From: JAGVSV01 sp050952845
Lineage (GTDB): Bacteria > Bacillota > Clostridia > Christensenellales > Aristaeellaceae
Assembly: GCA_050952845.1 (NCBI GenBank)
Contig: JBMNLP010000001.1
Span: 1,736,001 to 1,800,000 of the forward strand
Length of the DNA: 64,000 nucleotides
Reading direction: 5' to 3'
Part shown: one piece after another, positions 40,589-49,521 of the stretch
Layout of the letters: each line of letters starts with the position of its first letter
Numbering within the stretch: the first letter of the stretch is position 1
Notes under the pieces: model-generated
The model's input: only the letters and a program-made list of their open reading frames with translations
Database searches by the model: none
What the model was told of the DNA's origin: nothing
Position numbers and translations under genes: made by a program

Positions 40589-41056
40589 TCAGCCTGCACG
40601 CGAGCGCATTGCCCGCTCGATGTCACGCTGAGCGTCCCGTTCAGCCAGGTCGCTGCGCTTATCGTGCAGTTGTTTGCCGACGCACACACCCAATTCCAGC
40701 TTCATCAAGCCATTCTTTAGATATACCTGCAACGGGATCAGGGTGTAGCCCTTGCGCTGTACAAGGCCTGCCAGCTTGCGGATTTCACTTTTGTTGAGCA
40801 GCAGCTTTTTAGGGCGCATGGGGTCGGTGTTGAAGATACTGCCCTGCTCGTAGGGGCTGATATGCATGCTTTGTACAAACACCTCGCCGTTTCGCACCTG
40901 GGCATAGCTTTCGCGGAGGTTGACGCGGCCAAGGCGCATAGATTTCACCTCGGTACCCTTCAGCTCTATGCCGCACTCGAACGCTTCCTCAACGAAATAA
41001 TCGTGACGCGCGCGCCTGTTCTGCGCAATGGGCTTGATGCCCTTGGCTTTGGCCAT
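40589..41056 (-). CDS. smpB: SsrA-binding protein SmpB
   Basis: The protein of 155 residues shows the SmpB pattern: NRRARHDYFVEEAFECGIEL, GTEVKSMRLGRVNLRESYA, a HISPYEQG loop and KGYTLIPLQVYLKNGLMKLELGV-type strands. The C-terminal tail is basic and helical, as needed in the mRNA channel. It binds tmRNA and delivers it to stalled ribosomes. The ATG at 41056 has GGGGGAGG close by. Its promoter lies inside the left 62-bp repeat of the neighbouring IS element. Confidence 0.97.
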   Translation of the reverse strand: MAKAKGIKPIAQNRRARHDYFVEEAFECGIELKGTEVKSMRLGRVNLRESYAQVRNGEVFVQSMHISPYEQGSIFNTDPMRPKKLLLNKSEIRKLAGLVQRKGYTLIPLQVYLKNGLMKLELGVCVGKQLHDKRSDLAERDAQRDIERAMRSRAG

Positions 41057-41087
41057 GTCCTCCCCCTTTCCTCCTTGTTGCTTATCT

Positions 41088-41116
41088 ATTATATCATTCG
41101 CATCACAGAGCGGCAA
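41088..41116 (-). promoter_or_regulatory. Promoter of smpB, inside the left 62-bp repeat
   Basis: On the minus strand TTGCCG (41111-41116), 17-base spacer, TATAAT (41088-41093) with TGa before it. The same sequence is copied at 43241-43302, where it no longer faces smpB. Confidence 0.75.
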
Positions 41117-41149
41117 GGAGCACTTGCAAAACCTGCTGCTGCTGTGGTA
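41088..41149 (+). repeat. 62-bp direct repeat, left copy
   Basis: Identical to 43241-43302. It directly borders the IS1634-type element and is best read as a very long target-site duplication. Confidence 0.93.
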
Positions 41150-43240
41150 CGGGAGTTTGACACTTGATAAAGCATGAGAGCGCCACAAAGCCTTGTGTAG
41201 CAATAAAAGATTTGTCAATTTTTCTGTATTTGTATGTTGTATGTGTTGTATTTTTGGTATAATGGAAAAGGGTGGTGATTTTATGAAGCTGTATTACGAT
41301 AAGAGACTGAGTGATCCGACGTATTATGTTCACCAGGGAATCAGAAACGGAAAAAAGACAACCACCAGGATCGTAAAGAAAATCGGTAAGCATTCAGAAT
41401 TGTTAAAGATAACGGGTGATCCGCTGGCCTATGCCAAAGCAGAAATCGAAAAAATGAATGAAGAATTCCGGGTCGGCAGAGTGCAGTTCGAAATGAAGTG
41501 TGATTTTAATGAACGTGTGCGCAAAACTGATCGGGATGTTTCGGCTTCGACTCAGCAAAATGTTGGGTATTTCTTTTTACAGTATATTCTGAATCGCTTG
41601 AATCTAAAGCAGTTCTTCTCCGAGATCACCGCGGACAGGAAAATGACCTATGATTGCTATGATATCAATCGTTTTCTTACTTATGCCCGTATTCTGGATC
41701 CGCAGTCCAAATACAGTACATGGGATCGTCTTGATTCCTATTATGAGAAACCGGATATCGCTTACCAGCACATGATCCGTTTTATGGATGTACTGGAAGA
41801 GCACTATGACGATTACCTAAAATGGCTCTTCACACAAAGCAGCCATATTGTCCCCCGCAGCACGGCCGTCATGTATTACGATTGCACCAATTTTTATTTT
41901 GAAACCGAACAGGAAGACGATGATTACATTGATCCTGTAACCGGGGAAATCATGAAAGGCCTGCGTCAATATGGTGTCAGCAAAGAGCACCGGCCCAATC
42001 CTGTTGTTGAGATGGGACTGTTCATAGACCAAAGAGGGATTCCCATTAGTATGAGCCTTCACCCTGGGAATACCAGCGAACAACTGACAGCCGTTCCTTT
42101 GGAACGGGAGATTGTCCATATGCTGAATGGAGCAAAGCTTATCTATTGCGCCGATGCAGGTCTGGGTTCTTACAATATCCGCAAGTTTAACAGTATGGGT
42201 GGAAGAGCGTTTATTGTGACCCAGTCCATTAAAAAGCTCAGTCATATACTCAAAGAAGCTATCTTTGAGGGTGGCGATTACAAGCTGCTTTCAAATGACC
42301 GGCCTGTCACACTTGATTATATGAAGAGCTTTGACCGACAGGACGAAGCAAACCTGAGTTTGTACAATGATTTTGCGTATAAAGTACTCAATGCAGACCG
42401 GGCCGTCGATCTGGGTCTCTACGAAGAAGTAAAAACCGCGAGTGGGAAAACCAAAAGGGTCAAGTCAACCGGACAACTAAAACAGCGTGTTATTGTGACC
42501 TTTTCCCGTAAGATGAAAGAGTACCAGCAGTATATCCGGGACCGGCAGTTGGAGAGGGCGCGTGCGCTTGTACGCTCAAAAGACCCGGAAGAGATTCGGA
42601 AAGGGCCTCATGATGTAAAACGCTTCATGAAACGCGTTGTGACGACATCGACCGGTGAAAAAGCGGATATCTCTTATGTTATTGACGAAGAAAAAGTCGC
42701 TGAAGAGGCTAAGTATGACGGCTTCTATGCTGTTGCTACCAACCTTGAAGACAAGGCTGCCGATATCCTGGCTGTTTCCAAAGAAAGATACAGGATTGAA
42801 GACTGCTTCCGTATTATGAAGACTAACTTTTCCGGACGTCCTGTCAATCACCGTAATCCGGAGCGCATCAAGGCTCATTTCCTGATCTGCTATACAGCTC
42901 TGTTGGTATATCGTCTGCTTGAATGCCAGCTTGATGACAATGGGACCCATGTTACCACTGACCATCTGATTGCTACACTCAAGAATATGAACGTTGTCAA
43001 CATCCATGATGTTCAGTATATGGCATTGTACGAAGGGAGCAAAACACTTGACGCGCTGACAGCCCTCACCGGTTTAGTTCTTGACCGTATGCATTACAGG
43101 CCTAAGGAACTGAATCAGCTGATAAGAAAATTTCTGAAATGATGATCCCATACAACACTTTTTTTATGAAGCGAACCCCAAAAAGCCTTGCTGTACAACG
43201 CCTTTCAGGATTTCTTTTCGCTCCAACTGTCAAACTCGGG
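41150..43240 (+). mobile_element. IS1634-family insertion sequence (2,091 bp)
   Basis: One intact transposase lies between imperfect terminal inverted repeats: 41150-41166 and 43224-43240 match at 14 of 17 positions around GAGTTTGACA. Identical 62-bp direct repeats flank it. Long, variable target duplications are a published property of IS1634 and IS1549, which supports the family call. The insertion site is the shared promoter region of smpB and rplS. Confidence 0.92.
41283..43142 (+). CDS. IS1634-family transposase
   Basis: The protein of 619 residues begins MKLYYDKRLSDPTYYVHQGI. The core has MYYDCTNFYFET, YGVSKEHRPNPVVEMGLFID, YCADAGLGSYN and the C-terminal ERYRIEDCFRIMKTNFSGRPV with the last catalytic Glu. 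The ATG at 41283 follows GGGTGG, and TGgTATAAT (41255-41263) lies about 20 bases upstream as a possible promoter. It is a distant paralogue of the interrupted transposase at 34818-36466. It appears intact and possibly active. Confidence 0.93.
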   Translation: MKLYYDKRLSDPTYYVHQGIRNGKKTTTRIVKKIGKHSELLKITGDPLAYAKAEIEKMNEEFRVGRVQFEMKCDFNERVRKTDRDVSASTQQNVGYFFLQYILNRLNLKQFFSEITADRKMTYDCYDINRFLTYARILDPQSKYSTWDRLDSYYEKPDIAYQHMIRFMDVLEEHYDDYLKWLFTQSSHIVPRSTAVMYYDCTNFYFETEQEDDDYIDPVTGEIMKGLRQYGVSKEHRPNPVVEMGLFIDQRGIPISMSLHPGNTSEQLTAVPLEREIVHMLNGAKLIYCADAGLGSYNIRKFNSMGGRAFIVTQSIKKLSHILKEAIFEGGDYKLLSNDRPVTLDYMKSFDRQDEANLSLYNDFAYKVLNADRAVDLGLYEEVKTASGKTKRVKSTGQLKQRVIVTFSRKMKEYQQYIRDRQLERARALVRSKDPEEIRKGPHDVKRFMKRVVTTSTGEKADISYVIDEEKVAEEAKYDGFYAVATNLEDKAADILAVSKERYRIEDCFRIMKTNFSGRPVNHRNPERIKAHFLICYTALLVYRLLECQLDDNGTHVTTDHLIATLKNMNVVNIHDVQYMALYEGSKTLDALTALTGLVLDRMHYRPKELNQLIRKFLK

Positions 43241-43302
43241 ATTATATCATTCGCATCACAGAGCGGCAAGGAGCACTTGCAAAACCTGCTGCTGCTGTGG
43301 TA
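43241..43302 (+). repeat. 62-bp direct repeat, right copy
   Basis: Identical to 41088-41149. It supplies the -35 and the first two bases of the -10 for rplS. Confidence 0.93.
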
Positions 43303-43306
43303 TGAT
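43277..43306 (+). promoter_or_regulatory. Promoter of rplS
   Basis: TTGCAA (43277-43282), 18-base spacer, TATGAT (43301-43306). The left repeat copy has the same -35 but its -10 is broken by the IS end. Confidence 0.65.
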
Positions 43307-43382
43307 CAACTTTGTGACAACGGGCGGTCCTCTGCACGGACAGCGATGCACGAACGCCTATGAGGGAAGGAGGAAAACGATT

Positions 43383-43739
43383 ATGAGCGAATTGATTCGA
43401 TCCATCGAACAGGCCCAGATGCGCGATGACCGGCCGGATTTCGGCATCGGCGATACTGTGCGCGTGTTCGTAAAGGTCGTTGAGGGCGCGCGCGAGCGTC
43501 TGCAGGCGTTTGAGGGCACCGTTATTGCCAGGCGCAATGGCGGCAACCGCGAAACCTTTACCGTGCGCCGCATGTCCTACGGCATTGGGGTTGAGCGTAC
43601 TTTCCCGCTGCATTCCCCGCGGGTTGACCGCATCGAGATCGTCCGCAAGGGCAAGGTGCGCCGGGCCAAGCTGTACTATCTGCGCGAACGTCAAGGCAAA
43701 GCTGCCAAAATTAAGGATGGTTCCACCTACAAAACATAA
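43383..43739 (+). CDS. rplS: Large-subunit ribosomal protein L19
   Basis: The protein of 118 residues matches L19 along its whole length: FGIGDTVRVFVKVVEGARER, FEGTVIARRNGGNRETFTVR and GVERTFPLHSPRVDRIEIVR. It sits at the interface of the two ribosomal subunits. The ATG at 43383 has GGAAGGAGG upstream. The usual neighbours rimM and trmD are absent, so the gene stands alone here. A strong terminator follows. Confidence 0.98.
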   Translation: MSELIRSIEQAQMRDDRPDFGIGDTVRVFVKVVEGARERLQAFEGTVIARRNGGNRETFTVRRMSYGIGVERTFPLHSPRVDRIEIVRKGKVRRAKLYYLRERQGKAAKIKDGSTYKT

Positions 43740-43751
43740 TACGATCTGTCT

Positions 43752-43777
43752 GAGCCCGGCTTGCCGGGCTTTTTTTG
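43752..43777 (+). terminator. Terminator after rplS
   Basis: AGCCCGGC and the matching CCGGGCT form a tight stem with a TTG loop, followed by seven T. Confidence 0.92.
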
Positions 43778-43783
43778 TCAATT

Positions 43784-43811
43784 TTGACAGTTCGCTCCGA
43801 TATGGTAGGAT
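43784..43811 (+). promoter_or_regulatory. Promoter of the radical SAM gene
   Basis: Perfect TTGACA (43784-43789), 16-base spacer, TAGGAT (43806-43811). Confidence 0.55.
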
Positions 43812-43861
43812 AAAGCCAGGCTTTGGCCGATGATGCACAGAGGAGGGCAAATCGCCGTACT

Positions 43862-45559
43862 ATGAAGATTGTCATTGCCGCCCTCAATTCACAATACATC
43901 CATTCGTCCCTCGCGCCCTGGTGTCTTTTGGCGGGGCTGCGGGCATACGTAGACATGCCCCTTGAAGTGTATGTGGTGGAAGGCACTGTCAACGAGCCAA
44001 TAGAAAAGGTCGCTGAGCGCGTGAACGCTCGGCAACCGGATGTGTTGGGCATTTGCTGCTATATATGGAATATTGAAGCTTCCGTCAGGCTGGCTGCGCA
44101 GGTCAAAACTGCTCTACCTGGGTGCCTGGTGGTGCTGGGCGGGCCTGAAGTGGGGCCTCGCCCGGACAGCGCGCTCAGCATGTACGCGGATGCCGACTAT
44201 GTCATCTCCGGGGAAGGTGAATACCCTTTCGCGATGCTGATCAAATCGCTGATGACGGGAAGCCACATCGGCGAGGTGCCCGGGCTCAGCCGCCGGGACA
44301 ACGGCAACATCATCACTTCGCCGCCTTATGTACACGATGCCCTGCCGCCTTCCCCTTACTCCCCCGCGTACTTTAAATCCCTGAACGGCCGAATCGCCTA
44401 CCTGGAAACAAGCCGGGGCTGCCCTTTTTCCTGCGCGTTTTGCCTGTCAGGCGGGGACCCAACCGTCCGGTATACGCCGCTGGACCGCGTATATCAGGAG
44501 CTCCTCCAACTGGCAGCATCCGGCGCAACCACCATCAAGCTGGTGGACAGGACGTTCAACGCCCACAAATCGCGGTCCAAAAGCATCCTGCGTTTCCTGC
44601 TGGAAGCGGAAGCAAGCGGGCAATTGGGGCAGGTATGCTTTCACTTTGAGATTGCAGGTGATCTGTTAGACGACGAAACCATGGCACTGGTCGAGCAGGC
44701 GCCACCCGGCCTGTTTCAATTTGAAATCGGCTTACAGTCCTTCAACGAGCAGACGCTGGCGGCTGTCAACCGCAAATCCGACACAGGCCTGATCGAACGG
44801 CATGTCCGCCGGCTGATTGCATCCGGTCGCGTCCATGTTCACCTGGACCTGATCGCCGGCCTGCCCCACGAAGGGCTGGCTTCCTTCCGGCACAGCTTTG
44901 ACCGCGCGTTCAGCCTGAAGCCGCATGCACTACAGCTGGGGTTTCTGAAGCTGATTCACGGGTCTGCCATGCGGGAAAACCGGGCAGCCTATCCGCTGTG
45001 CTTCCAGGCTGAGCCGCCATACACCGTCCTTGAAACGCCGTGGCTGTCCCGGACTGATTTTCAGACGCTGTACGATGCGGAGCGTGGCTTGGACCGGCTG
45101 TACAACAGCCGCCGCTTCCTCGGCACGCTGGACCATATCATCAATGCCTGCAATCAGTCTGCGTTCGATGTGTTCCAAGCCGCCGGACAAACCATTCGGT
45201 CGAAGGAGGCCGACAACGCCATGTCGCTGGACCAGCTGACGGAATGCTTCTTCCGACATCTGTCTGATCAGTATCCGCAGCACATGCCCGTCATCCGCGA
45301 CCTGATGCTGCTGGACCGCATGGCCTCCACACCGACAACCGTTCTACCGGCTTGCCTGAAGCGAAAGGACGCGCGGTTCTTTGCAGTAAAGCGCGCACTG
45401 AAGCAAAAGGATCCGCCTACCGAAGGCGTTTCGCGCGCCATCAGCTTCCTGTACGCCGGGGACATGGACAGGGTTGTCTATGTCGACTATCATAAGAAAA
45501 ACCCTGTTACCGGGCTATACCCATTGAAACAGGCATCGCTCCCGGACCTCGGGCTATGA
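43862..45559 (+). CDS. B12-binding-domain radical SAM protein
   Basis: The protein has 565 residues. The N-terminal 140 form a cobalamin-binding Rossmann-type domain (LNSQYIHSSLAPWCL, VLGGPEVGP, YVISGEGEYPF). The radical SAM domain follows with SRGCPFSCAFCLSG (Cys-x3-Cys-x2-Cys), LVDRTFN and FEIGLQSFNEQTL. A C-terminal DUF4080-like region completes it. Class members methylate or rearrange unreactive carbons using SAM and often B12. The target is unknown. GAGGAGGG is 13 bases before the ATG, slightly far. The pseudogene downstream starts after 21 bases, so both were once co-transcribed. Confidence 0.9.
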   Translation: MKIVIAALNSQYIHSSLAPWCLLAGLRAYVDMPLEVYVVEGTVNEPIEKVAERVNARQPDVLGICCYIWNIEASVRLAAQVKTALPGCLVVLGGPEVGPRPDSALSMYADADYVISGEGEYPFAMLIKSLMTGSHIGEVPGLSRRDNGNIITSPPYVHDALPPSPYSPAYFKSLNGRIAYLETSRGCPFSCAFCLSGGDPTVRYTPLDRVYQELLQLAASGATTIKLVDRTFNAHKSRSKSILRFLLEAEASGQLGQVCFHFEIAGDLLDDETMALVEQAPPGLFQFEIGLQSFNEQTLAAVNRKSDTGLIERHVRRLIASGRVHVHLDLIAGLPHEGLASFRHSFDRAFSLKPHALQLGFLKLIHGSAMRENRAAYPLCFQAEPPYTVLETPWLSRTDFQTLYDAERGLDRLYNSRRFLGTLDHIINACNQSAFDVFQAAGQTIRSKEADNAMSLDQLTECFFRHLSDQYPQHMPVIRDLMLLDRMASTPTTVLPACLKRKDARFFAVKRALKQKDPPTEGVSRAISFLYAGDMDRVVYVDYHKKNPVTGLYPLKQASLPDLGL

Positions 45560-46404
45560 ATATTAATATGGAGGAACAACATGAAACTGACACTGAAAGG
45601 CATTGCTGACAGAAAAGCTTGGGAAGAAGCCGGCATCGCGCTGCCGCGCTTTGACATCGCCAAGGTGGTGCAGAACACCAAAAAGCGCCCCGCTGGATCC
45701 ACTTCGGCACCGGCAACCTGTTCCGGGCGTTTCACGCGGTGATCATGCAAAAGCTGCTGGATGAAGGGCTGGCAGATACGGGCATCGTCGCCTGCAAAAC
45801 CTTTGACGGCGATATGATCGATACGATATTCACCGCGCACGACAACCTGAACATCGTATCCATCCTCAGCGAAGACGGCCAGGCGCACCACAGGGTGATC
45901 GGCTCGGTCGCCGAAGCGCTGCGGCTGGATGGAGAACGCCCGGAAGACCTGGCCACGCTATTTCAGCGATTTGAGGCGCCTTCGCTGCAGATGGTCAGCT
46001 TCACGATCACGGAAAAGGGCCATGAGGTAAAAGATGCAGACGGGCAGCCGCTGCCCCTCATTCAGAAGGGGCTTGCGGGCGGCCCGGAAAAGCCAGTCAG
46101 CACGCTGGGCATCGCCACGGCAGGGTTGTACCACCGCTACCTGAAAGGTCAGATGCCTGTCGCCATGGTCAGCACCGACAACGCCTCCATGAACGGCGAC
46201 AAGCTGCATGCCGCCATTCGCTATATCGCGGAACATTGGGTGCAGCAGCATGGCTTGCCGCAGGCATTCCTCTCCTCGCCTACATCGACAAGAAAAAGCT
46301 GGTCAGCTTTCCGCTGACCATGATTGATAAAATCACCCCACGTCCAGACCCTGCGGTGGAGAAGATGCTGACCGATCTCGGAGTCAAGGACATGGCGCCT
46401 ACCA

Positions 46405-47732
46405 CACGGCTTACGCATGAATCCCTATCCCAAGCACATCGCTCCACATTTCCACACTTCATTCCTTACATGTTGCTAAGGACAGTTTCCAGATAACTAT
46501 TGTCAAGGCAAGCCCGGAAACGTTTCCGGGGGCCGCTGGCTTTCTCAAAGGTATCGTCGGCACGGATGATGTTCAATGCCATTCGTTTCAGAACTGCCAG
46601 GTTTTGAGCGCCATTGTCTTTGCGTACTGTGCGCTTGTCTTCATTCAATACCACATCCAGAGACCAATGCATGCTTTCCACTCCCCAGTGCGAACGAACT
46701 CCTGTAGCAAATTGCTGTACGTTGCTCTTCAAACTCGTGATATAGTACGCCATCTCCTCGGTTACTATATCGCCCTTGGTGATGCGACGCTTCACCACGC
46801 CGATCGCGCCAAGGTTTTTCCATTCCGCAGCCCAACTTGCCCAGCTAACTTCTGGAAATAGCCAATATTCCCTCACCTCGATTCGACCATGGCCCTTGTC
46901 CAGCGTCTTGTAATGCTCATGCTTGATATCATTGTAGTTGTTTTTACTTTCCTCCTGCGCAAGCGTTTCAATGTCCTCATACATGGTTAATTGATTTTTC
47001 TTGACGCTGAGGATATAGTCCGCTCCTCTCTCACAAATCTTTGTGGCGATATCTTTCTGAGTTCCCATGGCATCGATCGTTACGACCGCTCCTTTGACAT
47101 CCAGAAGCTCCAGTAGAAGGGGAATCGCTGTGATCTCATTGCTTTTCTCTTCCGTCTTTACCTGACCCAGTACCATGTTGTTTTCACTCGTCCAGGCGCT
47201 GACAATGTGCAAAGGAGTTTTGTCCAATGCCCTGTCACGGCTCCCGCGCATCGTTTTCCCATCGATCGCTATGACACGAAATCCCTTTTCCTTACATATC
47301 TCCCGCATCCAAAGAATAAAGCAGCGTTCGAATTGCTTCCCATCGATCCACTTGAACACTCGTTCAAATGTGTCATGAGATGGGGCACCTCCTGGAAGTT
47401 CAATGTACTTGCGCAGCCATTCAAGTCTGGTCCTGGCAAAATCCGACACTTCTTCCCAGCAGCCTGCATTCGCGATCGTCGCTACCACTGCTATGAACAA
47501 TAGGTCCCCCAGTTTGTGGATCACTTTCTTTGCCTGTCGTTTGTCCGTGACACTGTTCAAGTATCCATGCAAGTGGCTTAATGGTGGTCTGCTCATCGTC
47601 CATCACTCCATACACATTCTTGGCCATTCCTTGGCCTATATATAGAGTTCGACGTATTTCCTAAAAATCCTTTTGGTATTTTGGCAAAATTTTAACCATT
47701 TTTTACATCATTATCTTCATGCGTAAGCCGTG
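46405..47732 (-). mobile_element. ISAs1-family insertion sequence (1,328 bp)
   Basis: Inverted repeats CACGGCTTACGCATGAA (46405-46421) and its complement (47716-47732) bound one transposase. CGCCTACCA occurs at 46396-46404 and 47733-47741, a 9-bp target duplication (10 bp if the flanking G is counted). Both fit ISAs1-family habits. Removing it rejoins the host gene in frame (DMAPT-KTDKGSFIAPF). Confidence 0.93.
46466..47596 (-). CDS. ISAs1-family transposase
   Basis: The protein of 376 residues has the N-terminal DUF4338-like start of ISAs1 proteins (GDLLFIAVVATIANAGCWEE), the first Asp in RVIAIDGKTMRGSRD, the second in AVVTIDAMGTQKDIA and the Glu region in RSHWGVESMHWSLDVVLNED. All three acidic residues are present, so it is probably functional. 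GGAG precedes the ATG at nine bases. Confidence 0.93.
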   Translation of the reverse strand: MSRPPLSHLHGYLNSVTDKRQAKKVIHKLGDLLFIAVVATIANAGCWEEVSDFARTRLEWLRKYIELPGGAPSHDTFERVFKWIDGKQFERCFILWMREICKEKGFRVIAIDGKTMRGSRDRALDKTPLHIVSAWTSENNMVLGQVKTEEKSNEITAIPLLLELLDVKGAVVTIDAMGTQKDIATKICERGADYILSVKKNQLTMYEDIETLAQEESKNNYNDIKHEHYKTLDKGHGRIEVREYWLFPEVSWASWAAEWKNLGAIGVVKRRITKGDIVTEEMAYYITSLKSNVQQFATGVRSHWGVESMHWSLDVVLNEDKRTVRKDNGAQNLAVLKRMALNIIRADDTFEKASGPRKRFRACLDNSYLETVLSNM

Positions 47733-48439
47733 CGCCTACCAAGACAGACAAGGGCTCGTTCATTGCTCCGTTTATCAACGCCGAAACGACGGAGTACCTG
47801 GTCATCGAGGACGACTTTCCAGCCGGGCGCCCACCGCTGGATAAAGCCGGCGTCTACCTGACGGACCGGGAAACCGTCAACCGCGTCAAGCGCATGAGGT
47901 GTCCACCTGCCTGAACCCCCTGCATACGGCGCTGGCGATATTCGGCTGTTTGTTGGGATATGATCGCATCTACGAAGAAATGCGCGATGAGAACCTGGTG
48001 AAGCTGGTCAACGTGATCGCCTATGACGAGGGCATGCCGGTCGTGACCGACCCGGGCATCATATCGCCGCAAGCCTTTGCACAGGAAGTGATCACCAAGC
48101 GCTTTCCCAACCCCTTCATCCCGGATGCGCCACAGCGCATCGCAACCGACACCTCCAACAAGTTATGCGTGCGCTTTGGCGAAACCATCAAGGCTTATAT
48201 GATCAGCGACACGCTGGACCCCGCCGGCCTAAAAGCCATCCCCTTTGTATTAGCCGGCTGGCTCCGGTATCTCAAGGGTATGGATGACGATTTGAACGCC
48301 ATCCAGCTGTCCGCCGACCCACGGCTGGACGAGATGCAAGCCATCATAAGTGAATTCGATTTCGGTGGTGCTGCCGACGCGCAGCAGCTGAAGCCCATCC
48401 TGTCGCGTACGGATATATTCCACGCCGACCTGTATGAAG

Positions 48440-48510
48440 GAACAGCGACACGGCCAGAGGCAAAAAGACAAGTCTGCGCCTGCGATATAATAAGTAAATT
48501 TGCTCTAATA
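48440..48510 (+). repeat. Half copy of the MITE-like repeat
   Basis: This 71-base stretch matches the reverse complement of 60056-60123 with few differences, from GAACAGCGACAC to TTTGCTCTA. It replaces the 3' end of the broken dehydrogenase gene. Confidence 0.8.
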
Positions 48511-49506
48511 GAGCGCCTCGTGCATGGCAGCCAGCAGCGTATGGGTGGCATCGCTGCTGTGCTCCCAGTACATGATGCCTCTTAGCTTTTCATTCTTAAG
48601 ATACTGGCATTTAAGCCGAAGAGAAGCGGGGTCGTCGTAGCTGATGAGCCCGCTTCCGTTAAACAGAAACGGCGCCATTGCGTCCTGATCCCAATACCTG
48701 ACCCAGCCATTTTTGTCGATATAATCGGCAAGCAGCGCGCTGTAGCCCGGGCCGTATTGTCCAACGGTTTCAGCCTGCTGCAGCAAGCCGCGATTGACAT
48801 TGGGCACGCCATCCCAGCGCCTGGAATAAAACGCCGCCCCGATGACGATTTTTTCAGCCGGTACGCCCGCGTTTCGGAACAGCTCCACGGCGCGCACCAC
48901 CGTCATCCCCTCATCGTCGCCTTTGGACGCGTACAGCGCGGTATGATGCCCCGCCTGGGTGCTGAAGCCGCTGCGCATGTCGTATGTCATCAGCTGAACA
49001 TAGTCGCAGATATCCGCCACCTTGTCCATCTCAGTGCCTTCGATGAAATAGGCGCCGGCACCGGCTGCAATGGACACGATGCGATCCCCCGCGACAACGC
49101 GCAGCGCGTGGAGCAGGTGGGTAAAGTTCTCCCTATCCTGGGCGGCATGGTCGATCTCCGCCGCACCGGAGCATGGGTATTCCCAGTCGATGTCGATGCC
49201 GTCCAAGCCATACCGATCCATCGCCTGCTGCACGGATGCGGCAAAAGCCCGGCGGCCTTCGTCTGTCATCGCCATGTCTGAAAAGCCGCCTGCGCCCCAG
49301 CCACCCACAGACAGCACGATTTTCAGCTCCGGGTTTTTTACGCGCAGGGTATCCAGCCGGTCCAGCATGGTCAGCTTTTCCAGGCTCAGCAGGCCATCCC
49401 GGATGATGCCGAACGCCAGGTTGACGTGGGTCAGCCGCCTGGCATCCTCCGGGGTGATCATGTCAAAGCCCTTGTTTACCGCATATGCGATCAGATAGTG
49501 GTTCAT
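48505..49506 (-). CDS. Glycoside hydrolase family 18 protein, no export signal
   Basis: The protein of 333 residues is a single GH18 barrel. LKIVLSVGGWG is the SxGG motif and LDGIDIDWEYP the catalytic DxxDxDxE motif, with Glu109 as the acid. MTYDMRSG and GIMYWEHSSD mark later strands. Family members cleave beta-1,4 N-acetylglucosamine links in chitin or peptidoglycan-like glycans. With no signal peptide or binding module it probably acts in the cytoplasm on imported or recycled chains. A HAD phosphatase lies just upstream, 15 bases apart, likely one operon. Confidence 0.9.
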   Translation of the reverse strand: MNHYLIAYAVNKGFDMITPEDARRLTHVNLAFGIIRDGLLSLEKLTMLDRLDTLRVKNPELKIVLSVGGWGAGGFSDMAMTDEGRRAFAASVQQAMDRYGLDGIDIDWEYPCSGAAEIDHAAQDRENFTHLLHALRVVAGDRIVSIAAGAGAYFIEGTEMDKVADICDYVQLMTYDMRSGFSTQAGHHTALYASKGDDEGMTVVRAVELFRNAGVPAEKIVIGAAFYSRRWDGVPNVNRGLLQQAETVGQYGPGYSALLADYIDKNGWVRYWDQDAMAPFLFNGSGLISYDDPASLRLKCQYLKNEKLRGIMYWEHSSDATHTLLAAMHEALY

Positions 49507-49521
49507 GATATCCTCCTGTAT

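Larger units (their letters stand above)
45581..48439 (+). pseudogene. Mannitol/fructuronate dehydrogenase-family gene, broken
   Basis: Fragments follow one another as a long-chain mannitol dehydrogenase: MKLTLKGIADRKAW, then WIHFGTGNLFRAFHAV in another frame, FPLTMIDKITPRPDP in a third, then FIAPFINAETTEYLVIEDDF, CLNPLHTALAIFGCLLGY and DEGMPVVTDPGIISP. There are frameshifts near 45690, 46265 and 47895, an ISAs1-type insertion at 46405-47732 with a duplicated target, and a 3' end replaced by repeat sequence from 48440. The enzyme would reduce fructuronate or oxidise mannitol with NAD. It must be inactive. Confidence 0.9.
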
